64,000 nt of DNA, from the NCBI RefSeq assembly GCF_046195335.1, contig NZ_CP176093.1. One strand, written 5' to 3'. The position numbers were made by a program, and so were the translations under genes. This DNA comes from Methanospirillum lacunae (GTDB taxonomy: Archaea > Halobacteriota > Methanomicrobia > Methanomicrobiales > Methanospirillaceae). Below, in pieces: positions 18,429 to 27,188 of this stretch (positions are counted from its first letter, which is position 1; each line of letters opens with the position of its first letter). The notes beneath the pieces were generated by a model. That model did not search any database, was not told where the DNA came from, and saw only the letters and a program-made list of their open reading frames with translations.

Positions 18429-20648
18429 ATGAGTTTTCTTTTTTACAGACTAGCGAACTGCATTCTGAATCATCAGCGTGTGGTATCTGCATTCTTTCTT
18501 TCTGTTATTCTTCTCTCTTTAGTGGGAATGACTCTCCTTACCATGGAGACCGGTTCTAACACGTATCTTGATAAAAGTACACCGAAAGGAATCATTTATG
18601 ATCATTATACTGAACAGTTTGATAAACGTACTCTGGTCCTTTTGATAGAATCAGGGGATTCCTCTGGTGTAGAGACCCTGAATTATATCGATTCCCTAAA
18701 AGAGTCAATTATAAACCTGCATCACGTTTCGAGTGTGTCAGCGATTACTGATCTCATTAAGGAACGCAATGGTGGGGTGATTCCTCAAAGCGAGGGTGAA
18801 TTACAGGAGGTGAAAGCAGGTATTCCGGGTAATGTCTACACTATGTATACTCCTTCAAATTTGATCACCATGGTGATGATCAAACTGGATAATGGTATAT
18901 CTGTGAGTAAAGGAAAGGAGACTGCAGCAGATATCCGTTCATTCTTACAACATACCGCTATACCCCCGGGGATTACCGTAACATTAACCGGAGAATCAGT
19001 ATTTGATGAGGAGATGGAGAATGAACTGAGCCAGTCCATGACAACACTCATTCTTGCAGCCCTTATCCTGATGGTATTGCTCATGGCCGGATTATTTTCC
19101 TACGTGCGGTACCGGTTTCTCCCGGTTATCATGGTTGCAATCGGATTATTGATAACCTTCGGAATAATGGGATTATTGCATATCAAGATAAACATGGCAG
19201 TTATCGCTGCATTCCCTGTTCTGATTGGTCTAGGTATTGATTATGCAATTCAATTCCAGGCACGGCTGGATGAAGAATCCAGATTATCTTCTCTTTCAAG
19301 CGCTATCAGAACCACCATCGTCAGATCCGGGCCAGCTGTCATGTATGCAATGCTTGCTACATCGATGGGATTTGTGGCTATGTTTATCTCCCCGGTCCCG
19401 ATGATCCGATCCTTTGGACTGGTTAGTATTATTGGAGTTGCGACGTGTTATCTCACATCATTAATCGGAATACCACTGCTCGCCCTTTACCTCCAGTATT
19501 CACCCAAAGAATCTGTATCAACTAAACCAAGGAGAACTGATCTGATTCTGTCTTCAGTAGCTGGAAAAATCGCAAGAAACCCGGTACCGGTATTGCTCAT
19601 TGCGGCTTTTCTTGCTGTTGCAGGTATTCAGATTGACAAGACCCTTCCGGTTGATACCGATGAAAAAGCATTTGTTCCTCCTGATATGCCTGCCAAACTC
19701 ATGCTCGATAAGGTTACGAGAAATGTGGGATCAACCGAACCGATACCGATCCTTGTACGAGGATCTCAAGTCACCTCCCCTGATACCATCAGATGGATGA
19801 AGGAGTTTACTGATAATCAATTGAAAAAACGACCCTGGATCACATCAGGAGTCAGTATTGCAGATTATCTGGCAGAATATAATAATGGTGTACTTCCTGA
19901 TTCTGAAGAGGAGATATCAGCCATCATGGAGAAAATTCCAGATGACATCAAGGATGAACTGGTTTGTGGAAATCAGGAGGCTCAAATCCAGTTATATCCT
20001 AAAAAACTTGAAACTAGTCAGAAAGGGGTCCTTAAAGAGCAGATCTCCCGGGATATTGCATTGAATTATCCTCCCCCGGGAATAACTGCAACAATTACTG
20101 GTAATTATGATATGTATACCAGTCTCATTCAGGATCTTACTGAAAGCAAGGACAAGATGACCCTCTGGGGATTCCTTCTGGTGCTTGTGTTCCTGATATT
20201 AGTGTATCGAAATGTCAACGCAATTACACCTATCGTTCCGATCGTGTGTATTGTTGGATGGAATGCTGTTGCACTGGATATTCTTGGAATATCATATACG
20301 CCAATGACAGCCTGCCTTGGATCGATGACTATTGGGGTTGGTGCTGAGTACACTATACTGGTAATGGAGCGATTTTTAGAAGAAAGAGAAAAGACCGGTG
20401 ATGCTATTTATGCTATTACTGAAAGTGTCAGAAAGATAGGATCTTCAATACTTGTTTCAGGACTTGCTACCTTCTTTGGGTTCTCAGCATTATTGCTCTC
20501 ATCGTTTGTACTGATCAGTAACTTTGGACTGACAACCATTATTGCAGTGTTATTCTCCCTTATTGGAGCAGTTGTAATTATGCCTGCTATTCTGGCTCTT
20601 TTAAATCAGGTGTTACAGGCACAGGAAAAACAAGTTAAAAACATTTAA
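18429..20648 (+). CDS. MMPL/RND-family (HAE3-like) membrane exporter, second copy
   Basis: 739 residues and clearly paralogous to the protein at 284-2530 along its whole length. It has two halves with about 12 membrane helices, large extracytoplasmic loops at about 30-200 and 390-560, GLGIDYAIQF in the first half and GVGAEYTILV in the second. The second-half Glu in place of Asp is shared with the paralogue, so it is a group trait rather than a lesion. The loop motif DTDEKAFVPPDMPAKLMLDK is conserved as well. It probably exports a hydrophobic or lipid-linked compound. It is translated just after the CARDB protein; expression is probably controlled by the divergent winged-helix/PAS regulator. 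Confidence 0.9.
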   Translation: MSFLFYRLANCILNHQRVVSAFFLSVILLSLVGMTLLTMETGSNTYLDKSTPKGIIYDHYTEQFDKRTLVLLIESGDSSGVETLNYIDSLKESIINLHHVSSVSAITDLIKERNGGVIPQSEGELQEVKAGIPGNVYTMYTPSNLITMVMIKLDNGISVSKGKETAADIRSFLQHTAIPPGITVTLTGESVFDEEMENELSQSMTTLILAALILMVLLMAGLFSYVRYRFLPVIMVAIGLLITFGIMGLLHIKINMAVIAAFPVLIGLGIDYAIQFQARLDEESRLSSLSSAIRTTIVRSGPAVMYAMLATSMGFVAMFISPVPMIRSFGLVSIIGVATCYLTSLIGIPLLALYLQYSPKESVSTKPRRTDLILSSVAGKIARNPVPVLLIAAFLAVAGIQIDKTLPVDTDEKAFVPPDMPAKLMLDKVTRNVGSTEPIPILVRGSQVTSPDTIRWMKEFTDNQLKKRPWITSGVSIADYLAEYNNGVLPDSEEEISAIMEKIPDDIKDELVCGNQEAQIQLYPKKLETSQKGVLKEQISRDIALNYPPPGITATITGNYDMYTSLIQDLTESKDKMTLWGFLLVLVFLILVYRNVNAITPIVPIVCIVGWNAVALDILGISYTPMTACLGSMTIGVGAEYTILVMERFLEEREKTGDAIYAITESVRKIGSSILVSGLATFFGFSALLLSSFVLISNFGLTTIIAVLFSLIGAVVIMPAILALLNQVLQAQEKQVKNI

Positions 20649-21316
20649 CTTGGCCTTTGTTTTTATTCCAGGGAACTGAGAATCGTGTTCATGTAAATAG
20701 TGAAAATACGTTCTTCGTCAGTTTCAGTGGGTAAAATGCTGGATACTATTCAATATGGGTTATGATTATTGCAAAGGATCTTTTTCATATTGCTTTTTAT
20801 CTTACTGCTCCCGGGTATATCTCTTCAATTATTCTCAGTAGGCCGGATATAAATTCGAATTCATGGTTTAATTTCTTAAAGGTTCACGTTTTTTGGGTCA
20901 ATAATGTAATTATTTAGCCCAGTTATCTTGCCTCTTACTCAACCCCGGTGATGGCAATGATTGATGGGGGTTCCCTTATTCAGAGCCTGGTTTTTTCGTA
21001 GGTTCATTTTTCTTATGACTCAAACTTTTTACTCGGGTGTAACAGTCAGGGAATTACGGTAATGGAGAAGACCAGGATAATCATCTCATCATAGGATATA
21101 CCCATCCAGGAGAATTCGGTGTGTAACATCTCCATTGTTCTGATGGATTATTAGTTTCTGGGATGTATCCATCCCATTGGAACAAGTGAAGGTATTCAAA
21201 TCCGGAAGTTACCATCTATTACATATCAGATTCCTGCCGTTGGTTCCCGGTCAATTTCTCCGAAAAACCGGGAGAACAATTATTGCACGGTATCTCAAAT
21301 ATACAACAAGGTATGT
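20649..21316. other. Intergenic region with hairpins and a coding relic
   Basis: About 670 bases without an intact gene. A plus-strand stretch at about 21015-21126 looks like a decayed coding sequence (fragments TQTFYSGVTVRELR and, one frame later, GEDQDNHLIIGYTHPGEFGV). Two hairpins follow: TGGGATG/CATCCCA (21159-21165 with 21170-21176) and GTTCCCGGT/ACCGGGAGAAC (21242-21250 with 21266-21276), the latter 40 bases before the nucleotidyltransferase gene, where it could be regulatory. Confidence 0.4.
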
Positions 21317-21613
21317 ATGACAGAACGGGATGAGGTCTTATTGGTTCTCAAACGTGAGGTCATCGGAGTGAAAGACCGGTTCGGTGTCAAGAGAATTGGC
21401 CTCTTTGGCTCAGTGGTACGAAATGAAGCCAACCATACCAGCGACCTGGATATTCTTATTGAATTTGACCCTGCTACGGTTTCATACCAAAAATATCTCG
21501 ATCTTGAAAAGTTTCTTCAGTCATTGTTTACTCGTCCGGTGGAGATAGTTACCACCGATGGAGTCTCATCTTATATTCTCCCTGCAATTTCCCGTGAGGT
21601 TATCTGGATATGA
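21317..21613 (+). CDS. mntA: MntA-type minimal nucleotidyltransferase (antitoxin)
   Basis: 98 residues. The nucleotidyltransferase signature is present as GLFGSVVRNEANHTSDLDIL, with the two metal-binding Asp residues of SDLD and a third acidic position in the following IEFD/VEIV strands. In type VII toxin-antitoxin pairs, MntA adds AMP to the HEPN ribonuclease HepT and silences it. The normal partner follows here with a 4-base ATGA overlap but is frameshifted, so this is an orphan antitoxin. The symbol rests on family and context. Confidence 0.75.
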   Translation: MTERDEVLLVLKREVIGVKDRFGVKRIGLFGSVVRNEANHTSDLDILIEFDPATVSYQKYLDLEKFLQSLFTRPVEIVTTDGVSSYILPAISREVIWI

Positions 21614-21760
21614 AAGATGATCTTCCATTTCTCTATCATATTCTCGATGAAATCAATTATATCAAGGAAAAACAACCTCACGTTCCTGTGATGCTATTCG
21701 CCAGGATGAAGACTTAAGCAGGTCCATTCCCCCGTCTCTGGTTTCATGTAATACAGGTGA
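21610..21760 (+). pseudogene. Frameshifted HepT-type HEPN toxin remnant
   Basis: From the ATG overlapping the mntA stop, the frame reads MKDDLPFLYHILDEINYIKE, a typical HepT N-terminus, then terminates at a TAA near 21716. One frame over, DAIRQDEDLSRSI (from about 21691) matches the next conserved HepT segment, the usual DE.LSRSI.RSLE. The active-site RX4-6H region is not found downstream. The toxin is therefore inactivated by a frameshift and a 3' deletion. Confidence 0.65.
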
Positions 21761-21955
21761 TTTCCGAATTCTCTGGGTGATACCTTCTGATGGAGATATT
21801 TGTTTTTTCACTCTGATTTACCATCTTTGACCCCCTGGTACTTAGGAATTTATAAAAACCAAATTACTCCACCCCTTTCCCACCCACACCCAATCCAATC
21901 TCTGGAAAAGAACACCCGGAATTTACGAAAAAACGATGGGAATTTTATCCCACCA
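21761..21955. other. C-rich spacer next to the integrated element
   Basis: Short stretch without a gene. The plus strand changes abruptly to C-rich sequence around 21866-21900 (cccctttcccacccacaccc), similar in texture to the repeat tract near 50 kb. It lies just outside the first gene of the presumed element and may mark its edge. Confidence 0.3.
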
Positions 21956-22198
21956 TCACCACCGGATCCATTTCACAAGCCCGGACACATGACTCAGATG
22001 ATCCATGGAAACCCCGGCAAGGACCATTGGATCAACCCGGATCTCCCCATCCTCTTCAATAATAGACTCTGCAACGATCCCGGCAAACTCAAGTGAAACC
22101 TCTGCAAGTGAAACATACTGCCGGTATACAAGATATGCAGCTACCCCGTTCAGGACAGCAAAACCAGATCCGATACCAGCCACCAGTTCAGCAATCAC
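21956..22198 (-). CDS. Small single-span membrane protein of the integrated element
   Basis: 80 residues with a hydrophobic, Gly-rich N-terminal helix (AELVAGIGSGFAVLNGVAAYLVY) and an acidic second half. The start is GTG at 22198, preceded by GGGGGGAGACT, and overlaps the stop of the upstream gene by four bases. It is the last gene of a three-gene operon. The family is not recognised; it could be a structural or envelope component of a virus-like element, or a membrane accessory protein. Confidence 0.55.
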   Translation of the reverse strand: MIAELVAGIGSGFAVLNGVAAYLVYRQYVSLAEVSLEFAGIVAESIIEEDGEIRVDPMVLAGVSMDHLSHVSGLVKWIRW

Positions 22199-22746
22199 AG
22201 TCTCCCCCCGTACCTGAAAAGATCCTGAACTGACATATTCCCTGAGACAAACCCCCGGTTCTCAAGAGAACGATTACTCTCACTCTGCGATCCCAGAACC
22301 ATGAGTCCGGTCCCGTTCACTGATGTCTGCCCGGAAAGCCCGCTACCAACCTGCCGAACAGTGTCAACCTCACCTCTCCTGATGATGCCGGATGAATAAA
22401 CAGAAACCTCTCCCTCATCCTGATCATCCTGACCTGTAAGCAGAGTACAGACCTTGTTCAGATTAGATCCCTTCCAGATCGCAGAAGCAAAATCACTGAA
22501 CAGCATTGGACCGGATGATATCACGGTGAGATCTGACTCAGTCTCATCACTTTCAGAAACTGACCGGTAAACCTCTGCCCTGTCTGATGCCATCACCCTG
22601 GATGCAAACGATCCATTCGCATCTGATCCAGCAGATGCAAGCATAACAGATCCGTCAGTGCTGATAGTCGTTGCAAGATAATCAGCACCTGCAAGTCCTG
22701 AAATGACAAGGCAGATCAGAGCTAAAGCACAATATTCTCCTTTCAT
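22195..22746 (-). CDS. Secreted Ser/Gly-rich protein of the integrated element
   Basis: About 183 residues. Signal peptide MKGEYCALALICLVISGLAG, then a Ser-, Gly- and Asp-rich region without long hydrophobic stretches, with repeated short beta-like motifs (SVMLASAGSD, SVYSSGIIRRG, GLMVLGSQSES). The frame extends to 22779, but the ATG at 22746 follows a GGGGGG ribosome binding site and puts the signal peptide first. Middle gene of the three-gene operon. No family recognised. Confidence 0.6.
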   Translation of the reverse strand: MKGEYCALALICLVISGLAGADYLATTISTDGSVMLASAGSDANGSFASRVMASDRAEVYRSVSESDETESDLTVISSGPMLFSDFASAIWKGSNLNKVCTLLTGQDDQDEGEVSVYSSGIIRRGEVDTVRQVGSGLSGQTSVNGTGLMVLGSQSESNRSLENRGFVSGNMSVQDLFRYGGRL

Positions 22747-22775
22747 ATTCCCCCCGGATATGAAAAAAGAAGAGA

Positions 22776-23285
22776 TCATGCCAGGATGGCAACCGTATCA
22801 GCCCAGGTCTCAAGACCGGTCCTGATAGCATCATTCTCGTAACTTGAGATGGTGACACTGTCCCTCTTGAATGTCACAGAGTAGAGTTCCCCGTTGCTGT
22901 GATGTGCCTTGATTGTGCAACTGAAGGAGTCTTCTGATGAATCACGGGATGCTGACACACCGGTGCCCATCCCAGTGGTGATCGAAGCATTCCCGGTGAT
23001 CTGAGTCACTGCAGTATTGACAGCTGCCATAGACGGTCCCCGTACCGGAATGGATCCAACTGTCTTTGCTTCTGCATTCTCGTACACGATGGTTGCAGAA
23101 TATGCTTCCTTGGTCTTCTCAACTGCCGGTTTTGCAGCCCCTGCAGATTCGTATGCCGTGCATCCCCAGGGATTGTTTTCAATAATATCCTGGATCAGTG
23201 CACTGAACGTAGCATAATCGGCGATTGGTGACGCAAGTTTTCGAGCAGCTGATTTTACAACGCTTTTCTGTGTGAAATCCCCCAT
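22776..23285 (-). CDS. Hypothetical protein, first gene of the element operon
   Basis: 169 residues, no signal peptide. Helical N-terminal half (KSVVKSAARKLASPIADYAT) with one Cys-containing motif NPWGCTAYESAG, then a Ser/Thr-rich beta half ending in an aromatic helix. The style recalls particle-structural or cargo proteins, but I recognise no family. The start has GGGGGAAAACA before the ATG. It opens an operon with two membrane or secreted proteins and is preceded by a TATA element and a palindrome. Confidence 0.55.
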   Translation of the reverse strand: MGDFTQKSVVKSAARKLASPIADYATFSALIQDIIENNPWGCTAYESAGAAKPAVEKTKEAYSATIVYENAEAKTVGSIPVRGPSMAAVNTAVTQITGNASITTGMGTGVSASRDSSEDSFSCTIKAHHSNGELYSVTFKRDSVTISSYENDAIRTGLETWADTVAILA

Positions 23286-23330
23286 TGTTTTCCCCCATGT
23301 CGCCTGACAAGCGACACTATGTGGTATGTC

Positions 23331-23338
23331 GTATATAT
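23331..23338 (-). promoter_or_regulatory. TATA element of the element operon
   Basis: TATATATA about 45-53 bases before the ATG at 23285. Between it and the start is a hairpin, GTCGC (23299-23303) with GCGAC (23311-23315), which would sit in the leader close to the poly-G ribosome binding site. Confidence 0.4.
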
Positions 23339-23359
23339 ATGAATTTTTTCAGGTGGGGT

Positions 23360-23378
23360 CGAAATAGCCCTTATTTCG
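23360..23378 (-). promoter_or_regulatory. Interrupted palindrome upstream of the element operon
   Basis: CGAAATA (23360-23366) and TATTTCG (23372-23378) form a perfect 7-bp inverted repeat with a 5-base spacer, about 22 bases upstream of the TATA element. Position suits a regulator binding site. Confidence 0.4.
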
Positions 23379-23815
23379 TTGTCATTTAGCAGATCCAAGC
23401 CCTGATAAGAGCACTACTGCTGCAATTGATATTTATTAATTTTAATTGATAAAATTTGCAAGTTTGCGCTATTATGTTAATACCTGGTAAATTCACCTGT
23501 CGCAAGCTCGAAAGTACATATAATTTTCCAAAAAAGATGAAATCAATTCAAAAGATTTAGATGGATCACTGAAAAACGGAGTTTCACTGTCCTGATTGAA
23601 TCAGACCTGATTTCAAGAATAGACAGGGGGTCTTATAATAATAAAAACGATGAACAAAAAACCACAATCCCCGGCTCTAACTCATGCTTGCCGGCTGGTT
23701 AAATCGGGGATTAATCATTGTTTGACGGGCAGATTCTTAAGTATATCCAACTTGGCCGTTGTATGTTCCATGATTTTCATTGACTTTGACAATTGGTTAC
23801 ACAGGCCCGGGAGAG
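23379..23815. other. AT-rich divergent region inside the element
   Basis: About 430 bases between the leftward operon and the rightward resolvase-like gene. Very AT-rich at 23420-23560 and then of mixed composition; stops in all frames. It could hold the element's origin or promoters, but I see no iterated sites. Confidence 0.3.
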
Positions 23816-24172
23816 ATGATGTGCCAGTATCATAAATGTCAGACACGCCGGACAGCTGAGTATAATGCACGAGGCACTCTGTTGAGTGAAGGGTATTCTG
23901 TGTTCAGGGTCACAGAACGTCAGGGGGGTATTCCTAATCTCTTTCACCTGATTGCATGGAGAGAAGACTCGGGGATTCTTTTTGTCAGAACCGGATCATC
24001 ACGGATGAGTGCTCATTCGTTTAACAAACAGGTTGAACGGCTCTCACTCTATGTCAGAACCAGCTGGTTTCCCGGAGATGTGCAGTTCTGGATAGCAAAA
24101 GGAGGAGAATGGGACAAGTACCAGATCCTCCCTGGCGGAGCGATTCCAATTCTGGAGGAAGAGTCTGAATGA
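23816..24172 (+). CDS. Degenerate Hjc/PD-(D/E)XK-like protein
   Basis: About 118 residues. The sequence YNARGTLLSEGYSVFRVTER followed by NLFHLIAW and SGILFVRTGSSR matches the layout of archaeal Holliday-junction-resolvase-like nucleases (E in helix 1, then FDLIA, then LLIQVKSS). The catalytic Asp is replaced by His and the ExK/QxK position by RTG, so nuclease activity is doubtful. It may bind DNA only. The frame opens with a TTG at 23780, but ATG-ATG at 23816-23821 follows GGGAGAG. It precedes the primase-helicase and is probably part of the same replication module. Confidence 0.5.
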   Translation: MMCQYHKCQTRRTAEYNARGTLLSEGYSVFRVTERQGGIPNLFHLIAWREDSGILFVRTGSSRMSAHSFNKQVERLSLYVRTSWFPGDVQFWIAKGGEWDKYQILPGGAIPILEEESE

Positions 24173-24222
24173 TCCTGTGCAGGTATTCTGATCATATCCC
24201 ATCCTGGGGGTGTGAATGAGCA

Positions 24223-27102
24223 ATGACCGGCTACAACCAAAAGGACGAGGTCTTCAGGACTCTTTCACTTCTTTTCCGTCAAGGCCAGGTCATCGAAGTC
24301 AGGGCAATCACAGGAGAAGGAATATCTTCAGGATACTATAACGACCTGAACGCTGCTGCCAAAGATATTTGTGACCGTGAGAAGGATGCCCATGTAACCG
24401 GGATCTATGTCACACTCAACGAAGTCAATCCTGCACTTCTTGCAAGGCGGGCCAACCGGATCAAGCACAGACTGGAGCGGAAGGATACCACGACATCTGA
24501 TGTTGATATTATCAGGAGGCGTTGGCTGCCGATTGATATCGATCCGGTCAGGCCCTCGGGAGTGTCGTCATCTGATGAAGAACATGCCCGGGCACTTTCT
24601 CTTGCTTCATCAGTAGCAGCCTTTCTTTCTGAGCAGGGCTGGCCTGATCCTCTGGTTGGAGACTCGGGTAATGGTGCTCATCTCCTCTACCGGATTGATC
24701 TCTCAAATGATGAAGAGAGCCGGAAGTGTGTGAAATCAGTGCTCGAACTGCTGGACTGGCGGTTTTCTGATGCACAGTGTAAGGTTGATACAGCGAACTT
24801 CAACGCTGCACGTATCTGGAAGATATACGGGACGATCTCACGCAAAGGAGACAATCTTCCTGACCGGCCACATAGGAGATCAAAGCTTCTGAAGATTCCT
24901 TCTGGTCTGCAAGATTCATCCTCGGTAGTGAGTGCAGAGCAGATTCAAAGGCTGCTTGCATCCTGGCAGCCTGATTCGACTCGCACATCTGTGGAGAGAT
25001 CCACGAGCCGCAGCCAGGAGACCGGGATCGATCTAGCATCCTGGCTCTCTACTCATAACCTCTCGTATACAGAGAAACCATACAATGGTGGCCGTCTCTT
25101 TGTGCTTGCTGACTGCCCGTTCTCATCAGCCCATTCAGACGGGGCATATGCGATTCAGTTTGCAAACGGTGCGATCTTTGCAGGGTGTCACCATGACTCG
25201 TGTGGTGGCGGAAGACAGCGATGGTCTGAACTTCGGGCCCTGTTTGAACCTGTGAAACCTGATATTGAGACTCGGCTGGCCCGGCTCCGGTCAGAGCGAA
25301 TCAGGGCAAAGAACGAGGCTGAAGGCCGGTGTCGTCCGACTGAGTACGAGATTGCACAGGCACGGGCATTGTATGAGGCAGCAGACCCGGAGGTTCAACT
25401 GGCCGGTGCAATTGAGTCAGAGATGGGGGAGATAGATGAGAAGATCAGTTCCCGGTGTACAGAGATCCTTGAGTCTGCTGATCCGCTCTCGTTTATGCTT
25501 GAGACGTTTGCATCTGTTCACGAAGGTGATCAGACGGTTGCCGAGTGTCTTGTTCACTCACTTGCGTCCCGGTGTGTGATCAACAGTAAAGGGCTGCATG
25601 TCTCTATCACCGGTGAGTCTGGGAAAGGGAAGTCCCATGCCATTGAGACGATGAAGAGTCTTGTTCCAAAGAAGTTCAGGCTTGAAGGCCGGATGAGTGA
25701 CAAGGCACTCTTTTACATGGAGGATCTCTGTGCAGGCAGTGTGATCTCACTTGATGATGTGAGTCTTTCTGACCAGATGCAGGAGGTCTTAAAGGGCGTT
25801 ACCTCGTCGTTTCAAAAGCCTTTCCTGTACCGGACCGTGAACAAGGAGAGAAAGGTCCAGGTCTGCACGATTCCACAGCGGTGTGTCTGGTGGATTGCCA
25901 AGGTTGAGGGTCCGGGTGATGATCAGGTCTTTAACCGGATGCTGACCTGCTGGATCGATGACAGCGAGGTTCAGGATAAACGGGTGCTTGAGCGGACCCT
26001 GTCAGGAGCAGAGAGTCTTCCTGTTACCAGCGGTCCTGAATCAGAGGAGGTCCGGGTGTGCAGGCAGATCTGGGATTCACTCTCAGAGGTCTGGGTTGTG
26101 ATTCCGTTTGCGACCAGGATCAGGTTCCAGTCTGCAGAGAATCGGAGAAATCCAGATATGCTGCTTGATCTGATCAGGACCAATGCAGCACTCAATCAGC
26201 GTCAGCGTGAGTCCAAAGAGATTGGGAATGTCAGGTGTGTGATTGCGAGCCGGGCTGATTTTGACGAGGCTGCACGGCTTTATGAGACGCTGAACGGGGA
26301 GTCTGGTGCACAGGCGAACAAACTGACCAAGCGTGAGAGTGATCTGATTGCTGCCTTTACTTCACTGAATCAGTCAGAGGTATCGATTGCTGAGCTGCAG
26401 CAGCTGACCGGGCTTTCGAACTCCACGGTTGGTAAACTGCTTCACGGGTATCATTCGTACGGCAAGACGTATTCCGGTCTTCTCGATAAGTGTCCGGCTG
26501 TGTCGTACCTTGACCGGACGGTGACGAGAGGTGATGAAGGCTGCTCGACGATGCGACGAACCCGGGTGTATCTCTGGGATGCTCTGCTGTATGATGCCTG
26601 GGAGAAGGGGGGGAGTGTCTGGCTCTGTGATGATGAGGATCATGATCCAGATGATCATGATGATTCTAATCCCGGGTCTTCTCCTGAGCCTGAAGAGGCT
26701 ACCTTGCCTTATGAGATGTCACTCTCTGATGTGAATTCACGAAGTTTTGTCCAGGTTCCTGGTCTTCCTGATCATCACCGGTGCAGTGTGTGTGGCAAGC
26801 GGCCGACTCAGTACCAGGAGCGGGTTTCTCATTGTTCACAGAATATTCAGCGGATGCTCTGCTCTTCGTGTTATCGCCGGGCAGTGTCGCGTGAGGTTGC
26901 ATCTATCATTCCTCTTCCGGGTGTGATTGACAAGAAGGCTCTAGTGCGGCGGTCTTTTCCGAGTGGTCGCTGCCAGGTCTGTGATCTCAAGGCTGCTGTC
27001 TGGTCTGATCCGGTTTCGCAGGTGCATCTGTGTGATCAGTGCTATGAGAGGCTTGATTCAGGTGAGGATGACCCTAATGTTTCCAGTCCAGGTCCTCCAT
27101 AG
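24223..27102 (+). CDS. Plasmid/virus-type primase-helicase
   Basis: 959 residues. The N-terminus is an archaeo-eukaryotic primase-like domain: WLPIDIDP (residues 101-108, paired Asp), GDSGNGAHL (146-154, the sxH motif) and KVDTANFNAARIWKI (187-201). Next comes a zinc-type segment (CPFSSAHSDGAY ... FAGCHHDSCGGGRQRW, about 300-340), then a P-loop ATPase with Walker A GESGKGKS (464-471) and Walker B-like VISLDDV (507-513), a winged-helix region (about 710-755, VSIAELQQLTGLSNSTVGKL), and a C-terminal region with CxxC pairs (CSVCGK, CQVC, CDQC). The architecture is that of replication proteins of archaeal plasmids and integrated viruses. It is richer in G+C than the flanking chromosome and the main evidence for an integrated element. 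Confidence 0.8.
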   Translation: MTGYNQKDEVFRTLSLLFRQGQVIEVRAITGEGISSGYYNDLNAAAKDICDREKDAHVTGIYVTLNEVNPALLARRANRIKHRLERKDTTTSDVDIIRRRWLPIDIDPVRPSGVSSSDEEHARALSLASSVAAFLSEQGWPDPLVGDSGNGAHLLYRIDLSNDEESRKCVKSVLELLDWRFSDAQCKVDTANFNAARIWKIYGTISRKGDNLPDRPHRRSKLLKIPSGLQDSSSVVSAEQIQRLLASWQPDSTRTSVERSTSRSQETGIDLASWLSTHNLSYTEKPYNGGRLFVLADCPFSSAHSDGAYAIQFANGAIFAGCHHDSCGGGRQRWSELRALFEPVKPDIETRLARLRSERIRAKNEAEGRCRPTEYEIAQARALYEAADPEVQLAGAIESEMGEIDEKISSRCTEILESADPLSFMLETFASVHEGDQTVAECLVHSLASRCVINSKGLHVSITGESGKGKSHAIETMKSLVPKKFRLEGRMSDKALFYMEDLCAGSVISLDDVSLSDQMQEVLKGVTSSFQKPFLYRTVNKERKVQVCTIPQRCVWWIAKVEGPGDDQVFNRMLTCWIDDSEVQDKRVLERTLSGAESLPVTSGPESEEVRVCRQIWDSLSEVWVVIPFATRIRFQSAENRRNPDMLLDLIRTNAALNQRQRESKEIGNVRCVIASRADFDEAARLYETLNGESGAQANKLTKRESDLIAAFTSLNQSEVSIAELQQLTGLSNSTVGKLLHGYHSYGKTYSGLLDKCPAVSYLDRTVTRGDEGCSTMRRTRVYLWDALLYDAWEKGGSVWLCDDEDHDPDDHDDSNPGSSPEPEEATLPYEMSLSDVNSRSFVQVPGLPDHHRCSVCGKRPTQYQERVSHCSQNIQRMLCSSCYRRAVSREVASIIPLPGVIDKKALVRRSFPSGRCQVCDLKAAVWSDPVSQVHLCDQCYERLDSGEDDPNVSSPGPP

Positions 27103-27188
27103 TTAAGGTAAATTTAATATTAGGGGCGAGTGTGGGGAAGTTGTACTGAACAGTGTCAATGTAATATTTTGAACAAATATGTCGTGTG

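Noticed and set aside
21800..22096. 98-codon plus-strand frame rich in Pro, His and Ser
   Set aside because: It is largely antisense to the 80-residue element protein and crosses a C-rich low-complexity stretch.
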